This document shows positions 36,335-45,016 of a stretch of DNA of 45,200 bases, piece by piece. Position 1 is the first letter of the stretch; the number at the start of each line of letters is the position of its first letter. Under the pieces are notes generated by a model. It had not been told where the DNA came from, did no database searches, and saw nothing but the letters and a program-made list of their open reading frames with translations. This DNA comes from Lamprobacter modestohalophilus (GTDB taxonomy: Bacteria > Pseudomonadota > Gammaproteobacteria > Chromatiales > Chromatiaceae), in NCBI RefSeq assembly GCF_016583905.1, contig NZ_NRRY01000043.1, forward strand, positions 1 through 45,200, written 5' to 3'. Position numbers and translations under genes: made by a program.

Positions 36335-38329
36335 ATGGAGACCGTCTATCTGATCATCGTGCTGGCGCCACTGTTTGGTGCCATTGTCGCCGGCTTCTTC
36401 GGCGGCAAGATCGGCCGTGCCGGCGCTCACTCGGTCGCCATCGCTGGCGTCGGCCTCTCGGCTGTACTCTCCCTCTGGGTGCTGTCGCGCTTCATCTGGC
36501 ACGATGAGCCGGCCTTCAATGGCTCCCTCTATACCTGGATGGTCGCCGATGGCATCCGTTTCGAGATCGGCTTCCTGGTCGACCGCCTGACCGCGCTGAT
36601 GATGGCGGTGGTGACCTTCGTCTCGTTGATGGTGCACATCTATACCATCGGCTACATGGCCGACGATGCCCACAACTGGCCTGAAAACTCCCTCGTTGGC
36701 AAGAATAGCTATCAGCGTTTCTTCAGCTATATCTCGCTGTTCACCTTCTCGATGCTGATGTTGGTGATGGCCAACAACTTCATGCAGTTGTTCTTCGGCT
36801 GGGAAGCGGTGGGTCTGGTGTCCTACCTGCTGATTGGTTTCTACACAACGCGCGAGTCGGCGATCTCGGCCAACCTGAAGGCCTTCCTGGTCAACCGCGT
36901 GGGTGATTTCGGCTTCATCCTCGGCATCGCTGCGGTAGTGATGTACTTCAACTCGTTGGATTACGCCGAGGTCTTTGCGCAGGCGCCGGCGCATGCCGAG
37001 ACCCAGGTCGCGGTCTTCGGCGGCGTCTCGCTAATGACCTTGATCTGCATCCTGCTGTTCATTGGTGCGATGGGTAAGTCGGCCCAGATGCCGCTGCATG
37101 TTTGGCTGCCGGATTCCATGGAAGGTCCAACGCCGATCTCGGCGCTGATCCATGCGGCCACCATGGTCACTGCCGGCGTCTTCATGGTGACCCGGATGTC
37201 CCCGCTGTTCGAGCTGTCGACGACCGCGCTGTCGTTCGTGCTGGTGATCGGCGCCTTGACGGCCTTCCTGATGGGACTGATTGGCTTGGTGCAGAACGAC
37301 ATCAAGCGCGTGATCGCCTACTCGACCCTGTCTCAGCTCGGCTATATGATCGCAGCCCTGGGGGCCTCGGCCTATGCCGCGGGCATCTTCCACCTGATGA
37401 CCCATGCCTTCTTCAAGGCGCTGCTGTTCCTGGCCGCGGGCTCGGTGATCATTGCGATGCACCATGATCAGGATATTCGCAATATGGGTGGGCTGAAGCG
37501 CTACATGCCGATCACTTGGATCACCGCGTTGGCCGGCTCTCTGGCGCTGATCGCCTTTCCGGGCTTTTCCGGCTTCTTCTCCAAGGATGCCATCATCGAG
37601 GCCGTGGGGCATTCGCAGATCGCCGGCGCTGGTCTGGCCAACCTGCTGCTCATCCTGGGTGCCTTCGTCACCGCGCTCTATTCCTTCCGACTCTATTTCT
37701 TGGTCTTCCACGGCGAGCCGCGGATGGACCATCACACCCGCTCGCATCTGCATGAGACGCCCTGGGTGGTCACGGGGCCGTTGATTGCCCTGGCGATCCC
37801 CTCCGTCTTCATCGGCTGGTATGCGATCGAGCCGCTGTTAGTCGAGAACTGGCTCGGCGATGCGATCACGGTGCTGCATGAGCACGACACCCTGCATCAT
37901 CTCGCCGCGCATTGGCACGGGCAGCGCGAGTTCATCCGCCATGGCATGCAGACGCTGCCGTTCTGGCTCTCGATGGGCGGCCTGCTGATGGCGGCCTATT
38001 ACTGGTGGTACTTGCATCAACGCAACCCGGGGATCGATGCTGAGCTGCAGGAGCGAGGCGGTCGGTTCACGCGCCTATTGCAAGACAAGTACGGCTTTGA
38101 CGACTTCAATCAGCGTGTCTTCGCGGGTGGTGGGCAGCTGATCGGGCGCTTTCTTTGGAAGCGCAGTGATCAGCGCTTGATCGATGGCGCGGTGGTCAAT
38201 GGCTCGGCAAAGGCCGTCGGCTGGATCGCGGCGCGTGCTCGTCACCTTCAGAGTGGCATGCTCTACCACTATGCCTTTGCCATGATCCTCGGGCTCGTGG
38301 TCCTATTGACCCTGTTCGTGACCTTCTAA
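36335..38329 (+). CDS. nuoL: NADH-quinone oxidoreductase subunit L
   Basis: Largest antiporter-like proton-pumping subunit (ND5), 664 residues. Start at 36335 (METVYLIIVLAPLFGAIVAG), with GGAG 10 bases upstream; the longer frame from 36203 lies inside nuoK. Seen: LMLVMANNFMQLFFGWEAVGLVSYLLIGF with the key Glu, KSAQMPLHVWLPDSMEGPTPISALIHAATMV with the key Lys and the broken helix, and LTAFLMGLIGLVQNDIKRVIAYSTLSQLGYM. The C-terminal lateral helix that ties NuoL to M and N is present (about residues 560-664). Confidence 0.97.
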   Translation: METVYLIIVLAPLFGAIVAGFFGGKIGRAGAHSVAIAGVGLSAVLSLWVLSRFIWHDEPAFNGSLYTWMVADGIRFEIGFLVDRLTALMMAVVTFVSLMVHIYTIGYMADDAHNWPENSLVGKNSYQRFFSYISLFTFSMLMLVMANNFMQLFFGWEAVGLVSYLLIGFYTTRESAISANLKAFLVNRVGDFGFILGIAAVVMYFNSLDYAEVFAQAPAHAETQVAVFGGVSLMTLICILLFIGAMGKSAQMPLHVWLPDSMEGPTPISALIHAATMVTAGVFMVTRMSPLFELSTTALSFVLVIGALTAFLMGLIGLVQNDIKRVIAYSTLSQLGYMIAALGASAYAAGIFHLMTHAFFKALLFLAAGSVIIAMHHDQDIRNMGGLKRYMPITWITALAGSLALIAFPGFSGFFSKDAIIEAVGHSQIAGAGLANLLLILGAFVTALYSFRLYFLVFHGEPRMDHHTRSHLHETPWVVTGPLIALAIPSVFIGWYAIEPLLVENWLGDAITVLHEHDTLHHLAAHWHGQREFIRHGMQTLPFWLSMGGLLMAAYYWWYLHQRNPGIDAELQERGGRFTRLLQDKYGFDDFNQRVFAGGGQLIGRFLWKRSDQRLIDGAVVNGSAKAVGWIAARARHLQSGMLYHYAFAMILGLVVLLTLFVTF

Positions 38330-38348
38330 GACGCGGGAGAGGCGGCTG

Positions 38349-39908
38349 ATGTTATTGGAATTCCCCTGGCTCTCGCTCGTGATCTGGCTGCCGATCATCG
38401 GCGGCATTGCGGTCATTGCAAGTGGTGAGCAGAACGCTGAGCTGACCAAACGGATCGCGCTGGGCTTCGCGCTGCTGACCTTTGTCATGAGCCTGCCGCT
38501 CTGGTTTGGCTTCGATGCCTCGACGGCGGCGATGCAGTTCGTCGAGCGATCGCCCTGGCTGCCGGCGCTGGGCGTCGACTATTACCTGGGCGTCGATGGC
38601 ATCTCGATGCCGCTGATCTTGCTCACCACCTTTATCACCATCTTCGTGATCATCGCCGGCTGGGACGTCATCAGCTACAAGCCGTCGCAGTACATGGCGG
38701 CCTTCCTGATCATGGAAGGGATCATGGTCGGGGTGTTCTCTGCCCTGGACGCGATCCTGTTCTATTTCTTCTGGGAGGCGATGCTGATCCCGATGTTCAT
38801 CATCATCGGGGTCTGGGGCGGGCCGAACCGCGTCTACGCGACCATCAAATTCTTCCTGTACACCTTCTTCGGCTCGGTGTTCATGCTGGTCGCGCTGATC
38901 TATCTGTACTTCCAGACCGGCAGCTTCGACATCCTCGGCTTCCATGCGGCGCCGCTGGGACTGACCGCGCAGATCCTGATCTTCTTCGCCTTCCTGCTCG
39001 CATTCGCGGTCAAGGTGCCGATGTTTCCGGTGCATACCTGGCTGCCGGATGCGCACGTCGAGGCACCGACCGGCGGCTCGGTGATCCTGGCGGCGATCAT
39101 GCTGAAGATCGGCGGCTATGGCTTCCTGCGCTTCAGCCTGCCGATCGCGCCCGATGCCAGCGCACAGCTCGACTGGCTGATCATCACCATGTCGCTGATC
39201 GCGGTCATCTATATCGGCCTGGTGGCGCTGGTGCAGCAGGACATGAAGAAGCTGATCGCCTATTCGTCGATCGCACACATGGGCTTCGTGACCCTAGGCT
39301 TTTTCATCGTCTTCGCGATCTTCCAACGCGCCGAGACAGCGGGTGCCGTGATGGGCATCGAAGGCGGAATGGTGCAGATGATCTCGCACGGGTTCATCTC
39401 CGGCGCCCTGTTCCTCTGCGTTGGCGTGCTCTATGACCGCATGCACACCCGCGAGATCTCGGCCTACGGCGGGGTGATCAACCGCATGCCCTGGTTCGGG
39501 GCCTTCGTCGTCTTTTTTGCCATGGCCAACGCGGGTCTGCCCGGCACCTCTGGGTTCGTCGGTGAGTTCATGGTCATCCTCGCTGCCTTCCGCGCCGACT
39601 TCTGGTTTGCCTTCCTCGCCGCGACCACGCTGGTGCTGGCGGCCGCCTTCACCCTCTGGCTGGTCAAGCGCGTCATCTTCGGCGATATCGGTAACGACAA
39701 TGTCGCCGCGCTCAAGGATCTGAATCGGCGCGAGACCCTGAACCTGAGCGTGCTGGCCGCCGCTACGCTTGCGATCGGCATCTGGCCCAAGCCGTTGATC
39801 GACGTGATGGAGCCGACCATCGCCAACCTGGTACAGCAGATCCAGGTCAGCAAGTTGCCCGAGGGGTCTGACTTGGTCACCCCGCCGATCGCCCGTCTCC
39901 AGCCCTAA
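38349..39908 (+). CDS. nuoM: NADH-quinone oxidoreductase subunit M
   Basis: Second antiporter-like subunit (ND4), 519 residues, about 14 helices. Seen: YYLGVDGISMPLILLTTFITI, FYFFWEAMLIPMFIIIGVWGG with the proton-path Glu, KVPMFPVHTWLPDAHVEAPTGGSVILAAIMLKIGGYG with the key Lys and broken helix, and QQDMKKLIAYSSIAHMGFVTLG. It starts 19 bp after nuoL and is followed by nuoN after 12 bp. Confidence 0.97.
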   Translation: MLLEFPWLSLVIWLPIIGGIAVIASGEQNAELTKRIALGFALLTFVMSLPLWFGFDASTAAMQFVERSPWLPALGVDYYLGVDGISMPLILLTTFITIFVIIAGWDVISYKPSQYMAAFLIMEGIMVGVFSALDAILFYFFWEAMLIPMFIIIGVWGGPNRVYATIKFFLYTFFGSVFMLVALIYLYFQTGSFDILGFHAAPLGLTAQILIFFAFLLAFAVKVPMFPVHTWLPDAHVEAPTGGSVILAAIMLKIGGYGFLRFSLPIAPDASAQLDWLIITMSLIAVIYIGLVALVQQDMKKLIAYSSIAHMGFVTLGFFIVFAIFQRAETAGAVMGIEGGMVQMISHGFISGALFLCVGVLYDRMHTREISAYGGVINRMPWFGAFVVFFAMANAGLPGTSGFVGEFMVILAAFRADFWFAFLAATTLVLAAAFTLWLVKRVIFGDIGNDNVAALKDLNRRETLNLSVLAAATLAIGIWPKPLIDVMEPTIANLVQQIQVSKLPEGSDLVTPPIARLQP

Positions 39909-39920
39909 CGGACCCCTGTC

Positions 39921-41372
39921 ATGACGACGCTCACGCCCTCGATTTCCGCTTCGCTGCTGGCGATCCTGCCCGAGCTAGTGATCTTGATCACCGCCTGTAC
40001 GGTGCTGATCGCCGATCTCTACACCCGCGCTGATCAGAAGCAGAGCAACCATACCCTGACGCTGATCGGGCTGCTGGGCGCGCTGCTCGCGGTTGGCTTC
40101 GTCGGTGGCTCAGTGCCGACGGCCGCCTTTAGCGAGAGCTTTGTCCGTGATCCGATGAGCGACCTGCTCAAGGGTGCCATCCTGGTCGTGTCCTTGCTGA
40201 CCTTCGTCTATGCCAAGGACTACATGCGCGATCGTGACATGTGGGTCGGCGAGTACCACGTACTGCTGCTATTCGCGGTGCTGGGGATGCTGATCATGGT
40301 CTCGGCAAACGGCTTCCTGACCCTGTACCTCGGCCTTGAGCTGCTCTCGCTCTGCCTCTATGCGCTGGTCGCCTTCGACCGCGACTCCAAGGCCGGCGCT
40401 GAGGCGGCGATGAAGTACTTCGTGCTCGGCGCCCTGGGCTCCGGCATGCTGCTCTACGGTATCTCGATGCTGTATGGCGCCTCCGGCGGCTTCGCCTTCG
40501 CCGATGTCGCCGCGGCCGTGGCCAGCGATGCCGTGAATGACAAGATCCTGGTCTTCGGGCTGGTGTTCGCGCTGATCGGCATCGCGTTCAAGTTCGGTGC
40601 CGTCCCTTTCCACATGTGGATGCCGGACGTGTACCAGGGCGCGCCGACCCCGATCGTGCTGTTTCTCTCTAGTGCGCCCAAGATCGCCGCCTTTGCGATG
40701 GCGGCGCGCATCCTGATCGAGGCGCTGGGCGGCCTGCAGTCCGACTGGGGCGAGATCCTGGTGATCCTCTCCGTGCTCTCTCTGGCGCTCGGCAACGTCG
40801 TCGCGATCGCGCAGACCAACATCAAACGCATGCTCGCCTACTCGACCATCTCCCATGTCGGCTTCATCTTCCTAGGGCTGCTTGCTGGCAGCGAGCAGGG
40901 CTATGCGTCTGCGATGTTCTATTCGGTGGTCTATGCGTTGATGTCGGCGGGGGCCTTTGGCGTGCTGCTGCTGATCTCGAATAAGGGTCAAGACGTGCAG
41001 GAACTGGACGATCTCAAGGGCCTGTCGGATCGCGACCCCTGGTTGGCCGCGATGATGGCGCTGATCATGTTCTCGATGGCCGGCGTGCCGCCGATGGTTG
41101 GCTTCGTCGCCAAGCTGCTGGTGTTGGAGGCGATTATTGCGCAAGGGATGGTCTGGCTGGCGATCATAGCGGTGATCTTCTCGATCATCGGCGCCTTCTA
41201 CTATCTGCGCGTGATCAAGATGATCTACTTCGATAAGCCGATCACCGAGGTGCCAGTGGTCACCAATGCCAGCGCGCGGGTCGCCATCACCTTCAATGGC
41301 GCCGCGATCTTGCTGCTTGGGATGTATCCCGCCGCGCTGTTCTCACTTTGCCAGCAGGCCTTTGCGGGTTGA
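39921..41372 (+). CDS. nuoN: NADH-quinone oxidoreductase subunit N
   Basis: Third antiporter-like subunit (ND2), 483 residues, last gene of the operon. Seen: NGFLTLYLGLELLSLCLYALVAFDRDSKAGAEAAMKYFVLGALGSGMLLYG with the proton-path Glu, FKFGAVPFHMWMPDVYQGAPTPIVLFLSSAPKIAAFAM with the key Lys, and NIKRMLAYSTISHVGFIFLGLLAG. The next gene is convergent; a long inverted repeat at 41424-41472 lies between them. Confidence 0.97.
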   Translation: MTTLTPSISASLLAILPELVILITACTVLIADLYTRADQKQSNHTLTLIGLLGALLAVGFVGGSVPTAAFSESFVRDPMSDLLKGAILVVSLLTFVYAKDYMRDRDMWVGEYHVLLLFAVLGMLIMVSANGFLTLYLGLELLSLCLYALVAFDRDSKAGAEAAMKYFVLGALGSGMLLYGISMLYGASGGFAFADVAAAVASDAVNDKILVFGLVFALIGIAFKFGAVPFHMWMPDVYQGAPTPIVLFLSSAPKIAAFAMAARILIEALGGLQSDWGEILVILSVLSLALGNVVAIAQTNIKRMLAYSTISHVGFIFLGLLAGSEQGYASAMFYSVVYALMSAGAFGVLLLISNKGQDVQELDDLKGLSDRDPWLAAMMALIMFSMAGVPPMVGFVAKLLVLEAIIAQGMVWLAIIAVIFSIIGAFYYLRVIKMIYFDKPITEVPVVTNASARVAITFNGAAILLLGMYPAALFSLCQQAFAG

Positions 41373-41423
41373 TCCTGTCAAGCCTCTGGGCGAGGCGCTG
41401 ACGAACAGATGGACACAGGCCAA

Positions 41424-41472
41424 CACAGACCAACACCGATCGATGGCGGAAGGATCGGTGTGAAGGTCTGTG
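41424..41472. terminator. Long inverted repeat between nuoN and the sugar-kinase gene
   Basis: CACAGACC-AA-CACCGATC (41424-41441) pairs with GATCGGTGT-GAA-GGTCTGTG (41453-41472), a 17-bp interrupted stem with an 11-base loop. It lies 51 bp after nuoN and 53 bp after the convergent kinase gene. It would suit a bidirectional terminator, but there is no clear T-run. Confidence 0.6.
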
Positions 41473-41525
41473 GATCTGTGGTGCTGATCATCCGTAACGC
41501 TTGGTCAGTCCTCGCGATTGGCTGG

Positions 41526-42518
41526 TTATGAGCCGAAGGACTTGAGGATCGCTTGGGTGTCTTCCTTGCTCAGCCGCGGTCCAAGACTGGTGACCAGTTT
41601 CGCCGAGGCCGCCGAGGCCAGGTCGCCAGCGCGCTTGTGGCTCCAACCTTGGGTCAAGCCGTAGAGGAAAGCGCCGGCAAACATATCGCCAGCGCCGACC
41701 GTATCCACCGGCTTGACCGGCACCGGATCGATGTCGATCAGCTCCTGGCCATCGAAGACCAGCGCGCCCTTGGGGCCGCGGGTGATCGCGAATTCCTTGC
41801 TCAGCGTCTTCAGATACTCGACCGCCTCGTTGAGATCAGTGGTCTCGGCCATGCCCATGGCCTCTTCTTCATTGGCAAAGATCAGGTCGACGCCGTCGCC
41901 GATCATCTCCTTCAGCCCAGCCTTGAAGAACTTGACCATGTTTGGGTCGGAGAGCGAGAGCGCGGTGCGCACGCCGCCATGCTCTGCCGCGCGGCGGGCC
42001 TCGATGGCCGCGACTCGGGCCGTATCGGAGGTGACCAGATAGCCCTCGGTGTAGAACCATTTGGCCGCGTGCAGGGACCGCACCTCGACCTCATGCACCG
42101 ATAGATTGCCGCTGATGCCCAGATAGGTGCACATGGTCCGGTCCGAGTCAGGCGTGACCAAGACGACACAGCGGCCGGTATCGCCCTTGTCCAGAAAGCC
42201 GCCGTCGAGGGTCTCGACGCCGCCCTCGTGCAGGTCTTTCATGTAAAAGTGGCCGAGATCGTCGTCAGCGACCTTGCAGGCGTAGTAGCCACGGCCACCG
42301 AGCTGGCTGAGCGCGATCACCGAGTTCGCCGCCGAGCCACCCGAGCCGCGTTGGTGATGATGTTCGCGGAGGTGGTCCATGATGCGCAGCTGATGTGCCT
42401 CATCGACAAGGGTCATGACGCCCTTGTCGATATTCAGGTGTTGGAGATCGCCGGGGCTGATCTCGTACTCCATATCCACCAGTGCGTTGCCGAGGGCGTA
42501 GACGTCGTAGGTACTCAT
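41526..42518 (-). CDS. PfkB-family carbohydrate/adenosine kinase
   Basis: ATP-dependent kinase of the ribokinase/PfkB family; sequence features favour the adenosine-kinase-like branch. Start at 42518 (MSTYDVYALGNALVDMEY) with AGGAAG upstream; the frame runs 65 codons further but without family similarity. The 330-residue protein has the N-terminal glycine motif GSGGSAANSVIALSQLGG (about residues 50-70). The catalytic PfkB signature is DTVGAGDMFAGAF with Asp278. It also has GANEEE-like FANEEEAMG. The true substrate (adenosine, a nucleoside or a sugar) cannot be told. It stands alone on the minus strand. Confidence 0.9.
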   Translation of the reverse strand: MSTYDVYALGNALVDMEYEISPGDLQHLNIDKGVMTLVDEAHQLRIMDHLREHHHQRGSGGSAANSVIALSQLGGRGYYACKVADDDLGHFYMKDLHEGGVETLDGGFLDKGDTGRCVVLVTPDSDRTMCTYLGISGNLSVHEVEVRSLHAAKWFYTEGYLVTSDTARVAAIEARRAAEHGGVRTALSLSDPNMVKFFKAGLKEMIGDGVDLIFANEEEAMGMAETTDLNEAVEYLKTLSKEFAITRGPKGALVFDGQELIDIDPVPVKPVDTVGAGDMFAGAFLYGLTQGWSHKRAGDLASAASAKLVTSLGPRLSKEDTQAILKSFGS

Positions 42519-42549
42519 ACTCTTCCTATGTTGACTGTGACAGCCGACA

Positions 42550-43002
42550 TTGTCGCAGAGAACGGCGATTGGTTGTTTGCCGAGACTGAGGGAGCGCACT
42601 AGGCTGACCTGTTTGCTCATCGAAGCCATCGGCAGGCGCGCCATCGTCTCTACCCAAGATCCGATCCTGCTCGGGGATCTCAGCGCACCCCAGCCCGACA
42701 TCGCCGTGCTCAAGCCGCGGGACGATTTCTACACCGCCGAGCATCCGCGGGCCGACGATGCCTTACTCGTGATCGAGATCGCCGACAGCAGCGTTCGTTA
42801 TGACCGGGAGTGCAAGCTGCCGCTGTATGCCCGATTCGGCATCCCCGAGGCCTGGCTGATCGACATCCCCGCGCAGGCCATCTGGGTGTATCGGCAACCC
42901 GAGAACGGTACCTACCAAACAAGCGTTCAGCTTGAGGCGCCGTACCGAATCAGGCCGTCGATGCTGGATGGCTTGGAGTTGGAGCTTGGCGATCTGGTCT
43001 AA
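42550..43002 (+). pseudogene. Uma2-family (DUF820) protein, N-terminally truncated
   Basis: The 150-codon frame covers the core and C-terminus of the Uma2 family, PD-(D/E)XK-fold proteins common in cyanobacteria and purple bacteria. Seen: RRAIVSTQDPILLGDLSAPQPDIAVLKPR, DDALLVIEIADSSVRYDRECKLPLYARFGIPEAWLIDI. These contain the acidic and Lys residues of the nuclease core. Full-length members have about 185-195 residues; about 40-50 N-terminal residues are missing. The only in-frame start is TTG at 42550, and the first 15 codons look unrelated. It may be a decayed gene or use an unusual start. No partner gene is adjacent. Confidence 0.6.
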
Positions 43003-43072
43003 AACCGCTTTGGAGGATCAGGCTTAAGCGTCATTCTCCAGACCGAAGCGGGGTTTAAAACGGCTCCGGGAT

Positions 43073-43339
43073 GCGCTTGAGCGCGCCGCCCCCTCCGTTG
43101 CGCTGCTCGGCGGCTTGAGCCCGGATCTCGACACGCGCACCAGTTACATCGGGCGGGTGCTGCGCCTGAACTCGGGCACGCTCGAGCGCTATGTCGGCCA
43201 CCGCACCTTCACCCATTCATTGCTGCTGCAGGGCATCGCCGGCCTGCTCGCCTGGTGGCTGCTGCCGGGTGGCTACGCGCTCGCCCTGATCGCTGGCTGG
43301 GTCAGCCACAGTTGGTGCGAAATGATGACCAAGGGCTAA
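43073..43339 (+). pseudogene. DUF457/YdjM-type membrane metal-dependent hydrolase, truncated at both ends
   Basis: Reading in frame from about 43073, the sequence gives ALLGGLSPDLDTRTSYIGR, then GHRTFTHSLLLQGIAGLLAWWLLP and GWVSHSWCEMMTKG before a TAA at 43337. These are the D-x-D, HRxxTHS and SH-x-x-D-type blocks of the family, with the last Asp replaced by Glu. The first helix and its start codon are missing, as is the C-terminal half. The only start inside the frame is TTG at 43115. It is fused to an SNase-like tail at the stop. A clear remnant rather than a working gene. Confidence 0.6.
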
Positions 43340-43340
43340 G

Positions 43341-43520
43341 GTTGCTGAGGTCATCGATCCGACCAGTGGCACCCTCATCAACCGGTCGATGGTCGAGGCA
43401 GGGAAAGCAGCGGTGTATCGGCGCTATTGTTCCGATCGCAGTTATAGCAGCGCCGAGGCCAGCGCCAAAGTTGCGGGGCTGGGGATCTGGAGCAAGCCGG
43501 GCGACCATCAACGGCCTTAG
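43341..43520 (+). pseudogene. Thermonuclease (SNase-like) C-terminal fragment
   Basis: Directly after the DUF457 fragment, in another frame, about 60 codons read VAEVIDPTSGTLINRSMVEAG, then AAVYRRYCSDRSYSSAEASAKVAGLGIW and a stop at 43518. This is the last third of the secreted SNase/thermonuclease fold (the N-x-x-MV-x-x-G-x-A-x-x-Y-R-x-Y pattern). The N-terminal two thirds, including the catalytic Arg/Glu residues, are absent and there is no start codon. Remnant joined abruptly to the preceding fragment. Confidence 0.6.
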
Positions 43521-43978
43521 GAATGGCGGCGTCGCTGACCCGGTCTTATCAGGACGCGGACGCAGAGACCTGGCAGCAAATAGCATTGGGCGAGTGGATC
43601 ACCACGGCTGAGGCGAACGGTGATCCAGATCAACTCTCTGTAATTCTGACTGGATCAAACACCTGTTGGTGTTTATTCCTGCCAGCTATAACCGCTAGAC
43701 TCGGCGCAGGCGCTGCACGCGCCCAGGGTCAGGGGATCTGGATAATGGTAGGGGAGCGCCAACAACCGTGGATGTATCGTCATCGCTGATCGGTGGGGAC
43801 CGGTCGGATTTCTGTATAGCAACAACGGCACCTGTTCTGCATCTGCAGTTTGTAACGGGGTGCTTGTGCGTGCGCGTGTGGTTTTGCCGAGGCTCTGAGC
43901 TGAGTAGATGGATTCTGCCTATCTCTGTTAGCACGGAATCTACTCAGCACACCTGATCCACATGCTGTCTAATTAACG
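43521..43978. other. Gene-poor spacer before the integron-like array
   Basis: About 460 bases without a convincing gene. A plus-strand open frame (43523-43789) has no recognisable domain. The only structure is an inverted repeat at 43899-43948. Composition shifts from GC-rich to AT-richer toward the right. Confidence 0.5.
43899..43948. repeat. Imperfect inverted repeat upstream of the cassette
   Basis: GCTGAGTAGAT-GGA-TTC (43899-43915) is complementary to GAATCTACTCAGC (43936-43948) apart from a 3-base insertion; the loop is 20 bases. It lies 31 bp before the core site at 43979. It could be the remains of a degenerate attC stem, a terminator or an insertion-element end. Confidence 0.5.
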
Positions 43979-43985
43979 GTTAGGC
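43979..43985 (+). other. Integron core recombination site (attI or attC 3' end)
   Basis: GTTAGGC fits the integron core GTTRRRY exactly. The base composition and gene content change at this point, and a cassette-like gene starts 16 bases later. I could not fold the sequence in front into a normal attC stem, so it may be attI or a damaged attC. Confidence 0.55.
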
Positions 43986-44982
43986 GTAAAATGGAACCAA
44001 TATGTCGCATCTCAATACATTAAGATTCATTATCGGCCATCCTCTTAATCGAGACCGAAAACTAGGCTCACTTGTACGTTTTGCTAAATGGCAAATTGCC
44101 AGCAGACTAGCTCCGGGTGCAATCGTTTTCGATTGGATCAACGGCTCCAAATTTCTAGTCCGAACTGGAGAAACAGGATTAACAGGAAATATTTACACCG
44201 GCCTACATGAATTCCCGGATATGGGTTATTTGCTGCATTTCCTACGCGAGGAAGACCTTTTTGTCGATGTTGGAGCGAATGTAGGTTCATACAGCATTCT
44301 GGCCTGTTCTGCTGTTGGAGCTAGAGGTATTGCATTTGAACCAGTGCCAAACACTTTCAATCGGCTTATTGAAAACATGCGTCTTAATAATTTGGAAGAA
44401 AGAGTCACCTGCCTTAATAAAGGTGTAGGGGCAGAAGAAGAAAACATTACATTTACTAGCGACACTGATACCACAAATCATGCGCTTGCAGACGGCGAAC
44501 ATTGCGAAAAGGTCGTTAATGTCGAAGTGACATCCTTGGATACCGTTTTACATAGCGAATCTCCAGCATTGGTAAAGATTGATGTAGAAGGATATGAAAC
44601 GCCGGTACTGGAGGGGGCGCAAGAAATTCTAAGAAACCAATCAATATATTCCGTAATCATGGAGCTTAACGGTAGTGGAAATCGCTACGGTTATGATGAA
44701 TCGAAGATCCTGGACATGATGTCGGACTACAATTTCAAGACTTATTCATACAATCCAATGGATCGAACGCTCATCAATTTAGAAGGCAAGAACTTAAATT
44801 CAGGGAATACCTTGTTTATTCGTGATAAGTCTTTTGTTGAGGAAAGATTGAAGGCTGCACCAATGGTTTCAATTCATGGCCGCCAGTTCTAAATCGCCTA
44901 ACAATCGCATGCACTCGGACAGCAAAAAGCGCCGCTCCTCGTTCCTCGTCGCTCTGCTTTTTGCTGCCGGTGATGCGTGTCG
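43980..44982 (+). mobile_element. Integron gene cassette carrying an FkbM-type methyltransferase
   Basis: The segment between the two core sites is about 1.0 kb and holds one gene in the array direction, with a very short 5' leader and an attC at its 3' end. This is the standard layout of a cassette. Its GC content, near 40 %, differs sharply from the rest of the window. No integrase gene is present in the window, so this is the edge of an array or a CALIN. Confidence 0.7.
44002..44892 (+). CDS. FkbM-family methyltransferase (integron cassette gene)
   Basis: SAM-dependent O-methyltransferase of the FkbM family, often acting on polysaccharide, lipid or secondary-metabolite hydroxyl groups. 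Seen in the 296-residue protein: motif I LFVDVGANVGSYSILACSA (about residues 86-104), FEPVPNTFNRLIENMRLNN in motif II, and the family hallmark VKIDVEGYETPVLEGA near 190-205. The first about 60 residues are a family-typical N-terminal part. The gene has about 40 % GC and many AT-ending codons, unlike everything to its left. GGAA lies five bases before the ATG. It lies between two integron core sites. The acceptor substrate is unknown. Confidence 0.92.
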   Translation: MSHLNTLRFIIGHPLNRDRKLGSLVRFAKWQIASRLAPGAIVFDWINGSKFLVRTGETGLTGNIYTGLHEFPDMGYLLHFLREEDLFVDVGANVGSYSILACSAVGARGIAFEPVPNTFNRLIENMRLNNLEERVTCLNKGVGAEEENITFTSDTDTTNHALADGEHCEKVVNVEVTSLDTVLHSESPALVKIDVEGYETPVLEGAQEILRNQSIYSVIMELNGSGNRYGYDESKILDMMSDYNFKTYSYNPMDRTLINLEGKNLNSGNTLFIRDKSFVEERLKAAPMVSIHGRQF

Positions 44983-44988
44983 TTAGCG
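44896..44988 (+). repeat. attC recombination site of the FkbM cassette
   Basis: It starts with GCCTAAC (44896-44902) and ends with GTTAGCG (44982-44988). The two arms (44898-44930 and 44956-44986) pair over most of their length, including the perfect GCAGCAAAAAGC-type inner segment at 44920-44930 with 44956-44966. Three unpaired bases, G44911, T44915 and A44919, bulge from one side, the extrahelical bases expected of an attC. The loop is 44931-44955. The imperfect 3' core is normal, since it comes from the next cassette. Confidence 0.85.
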
Positions 44989-45016
44989 GGTGAACAACGG
45001 AGTTGGAGTAAGCTCA

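Noticed and set aside
42550-43520. A CRISPR or restriction-type defence locus around the Uma2 and SNase fragments.
   Set aside because: No repeats at regular spacing, no cas, methylase or helicase genes; the fragments are all truncated.
43523-43789. Plus-strand frame of 88 codons after the SNase fragment.
   Set aside because: No similarity that I can see; low-confidence open frame in a decayed region.
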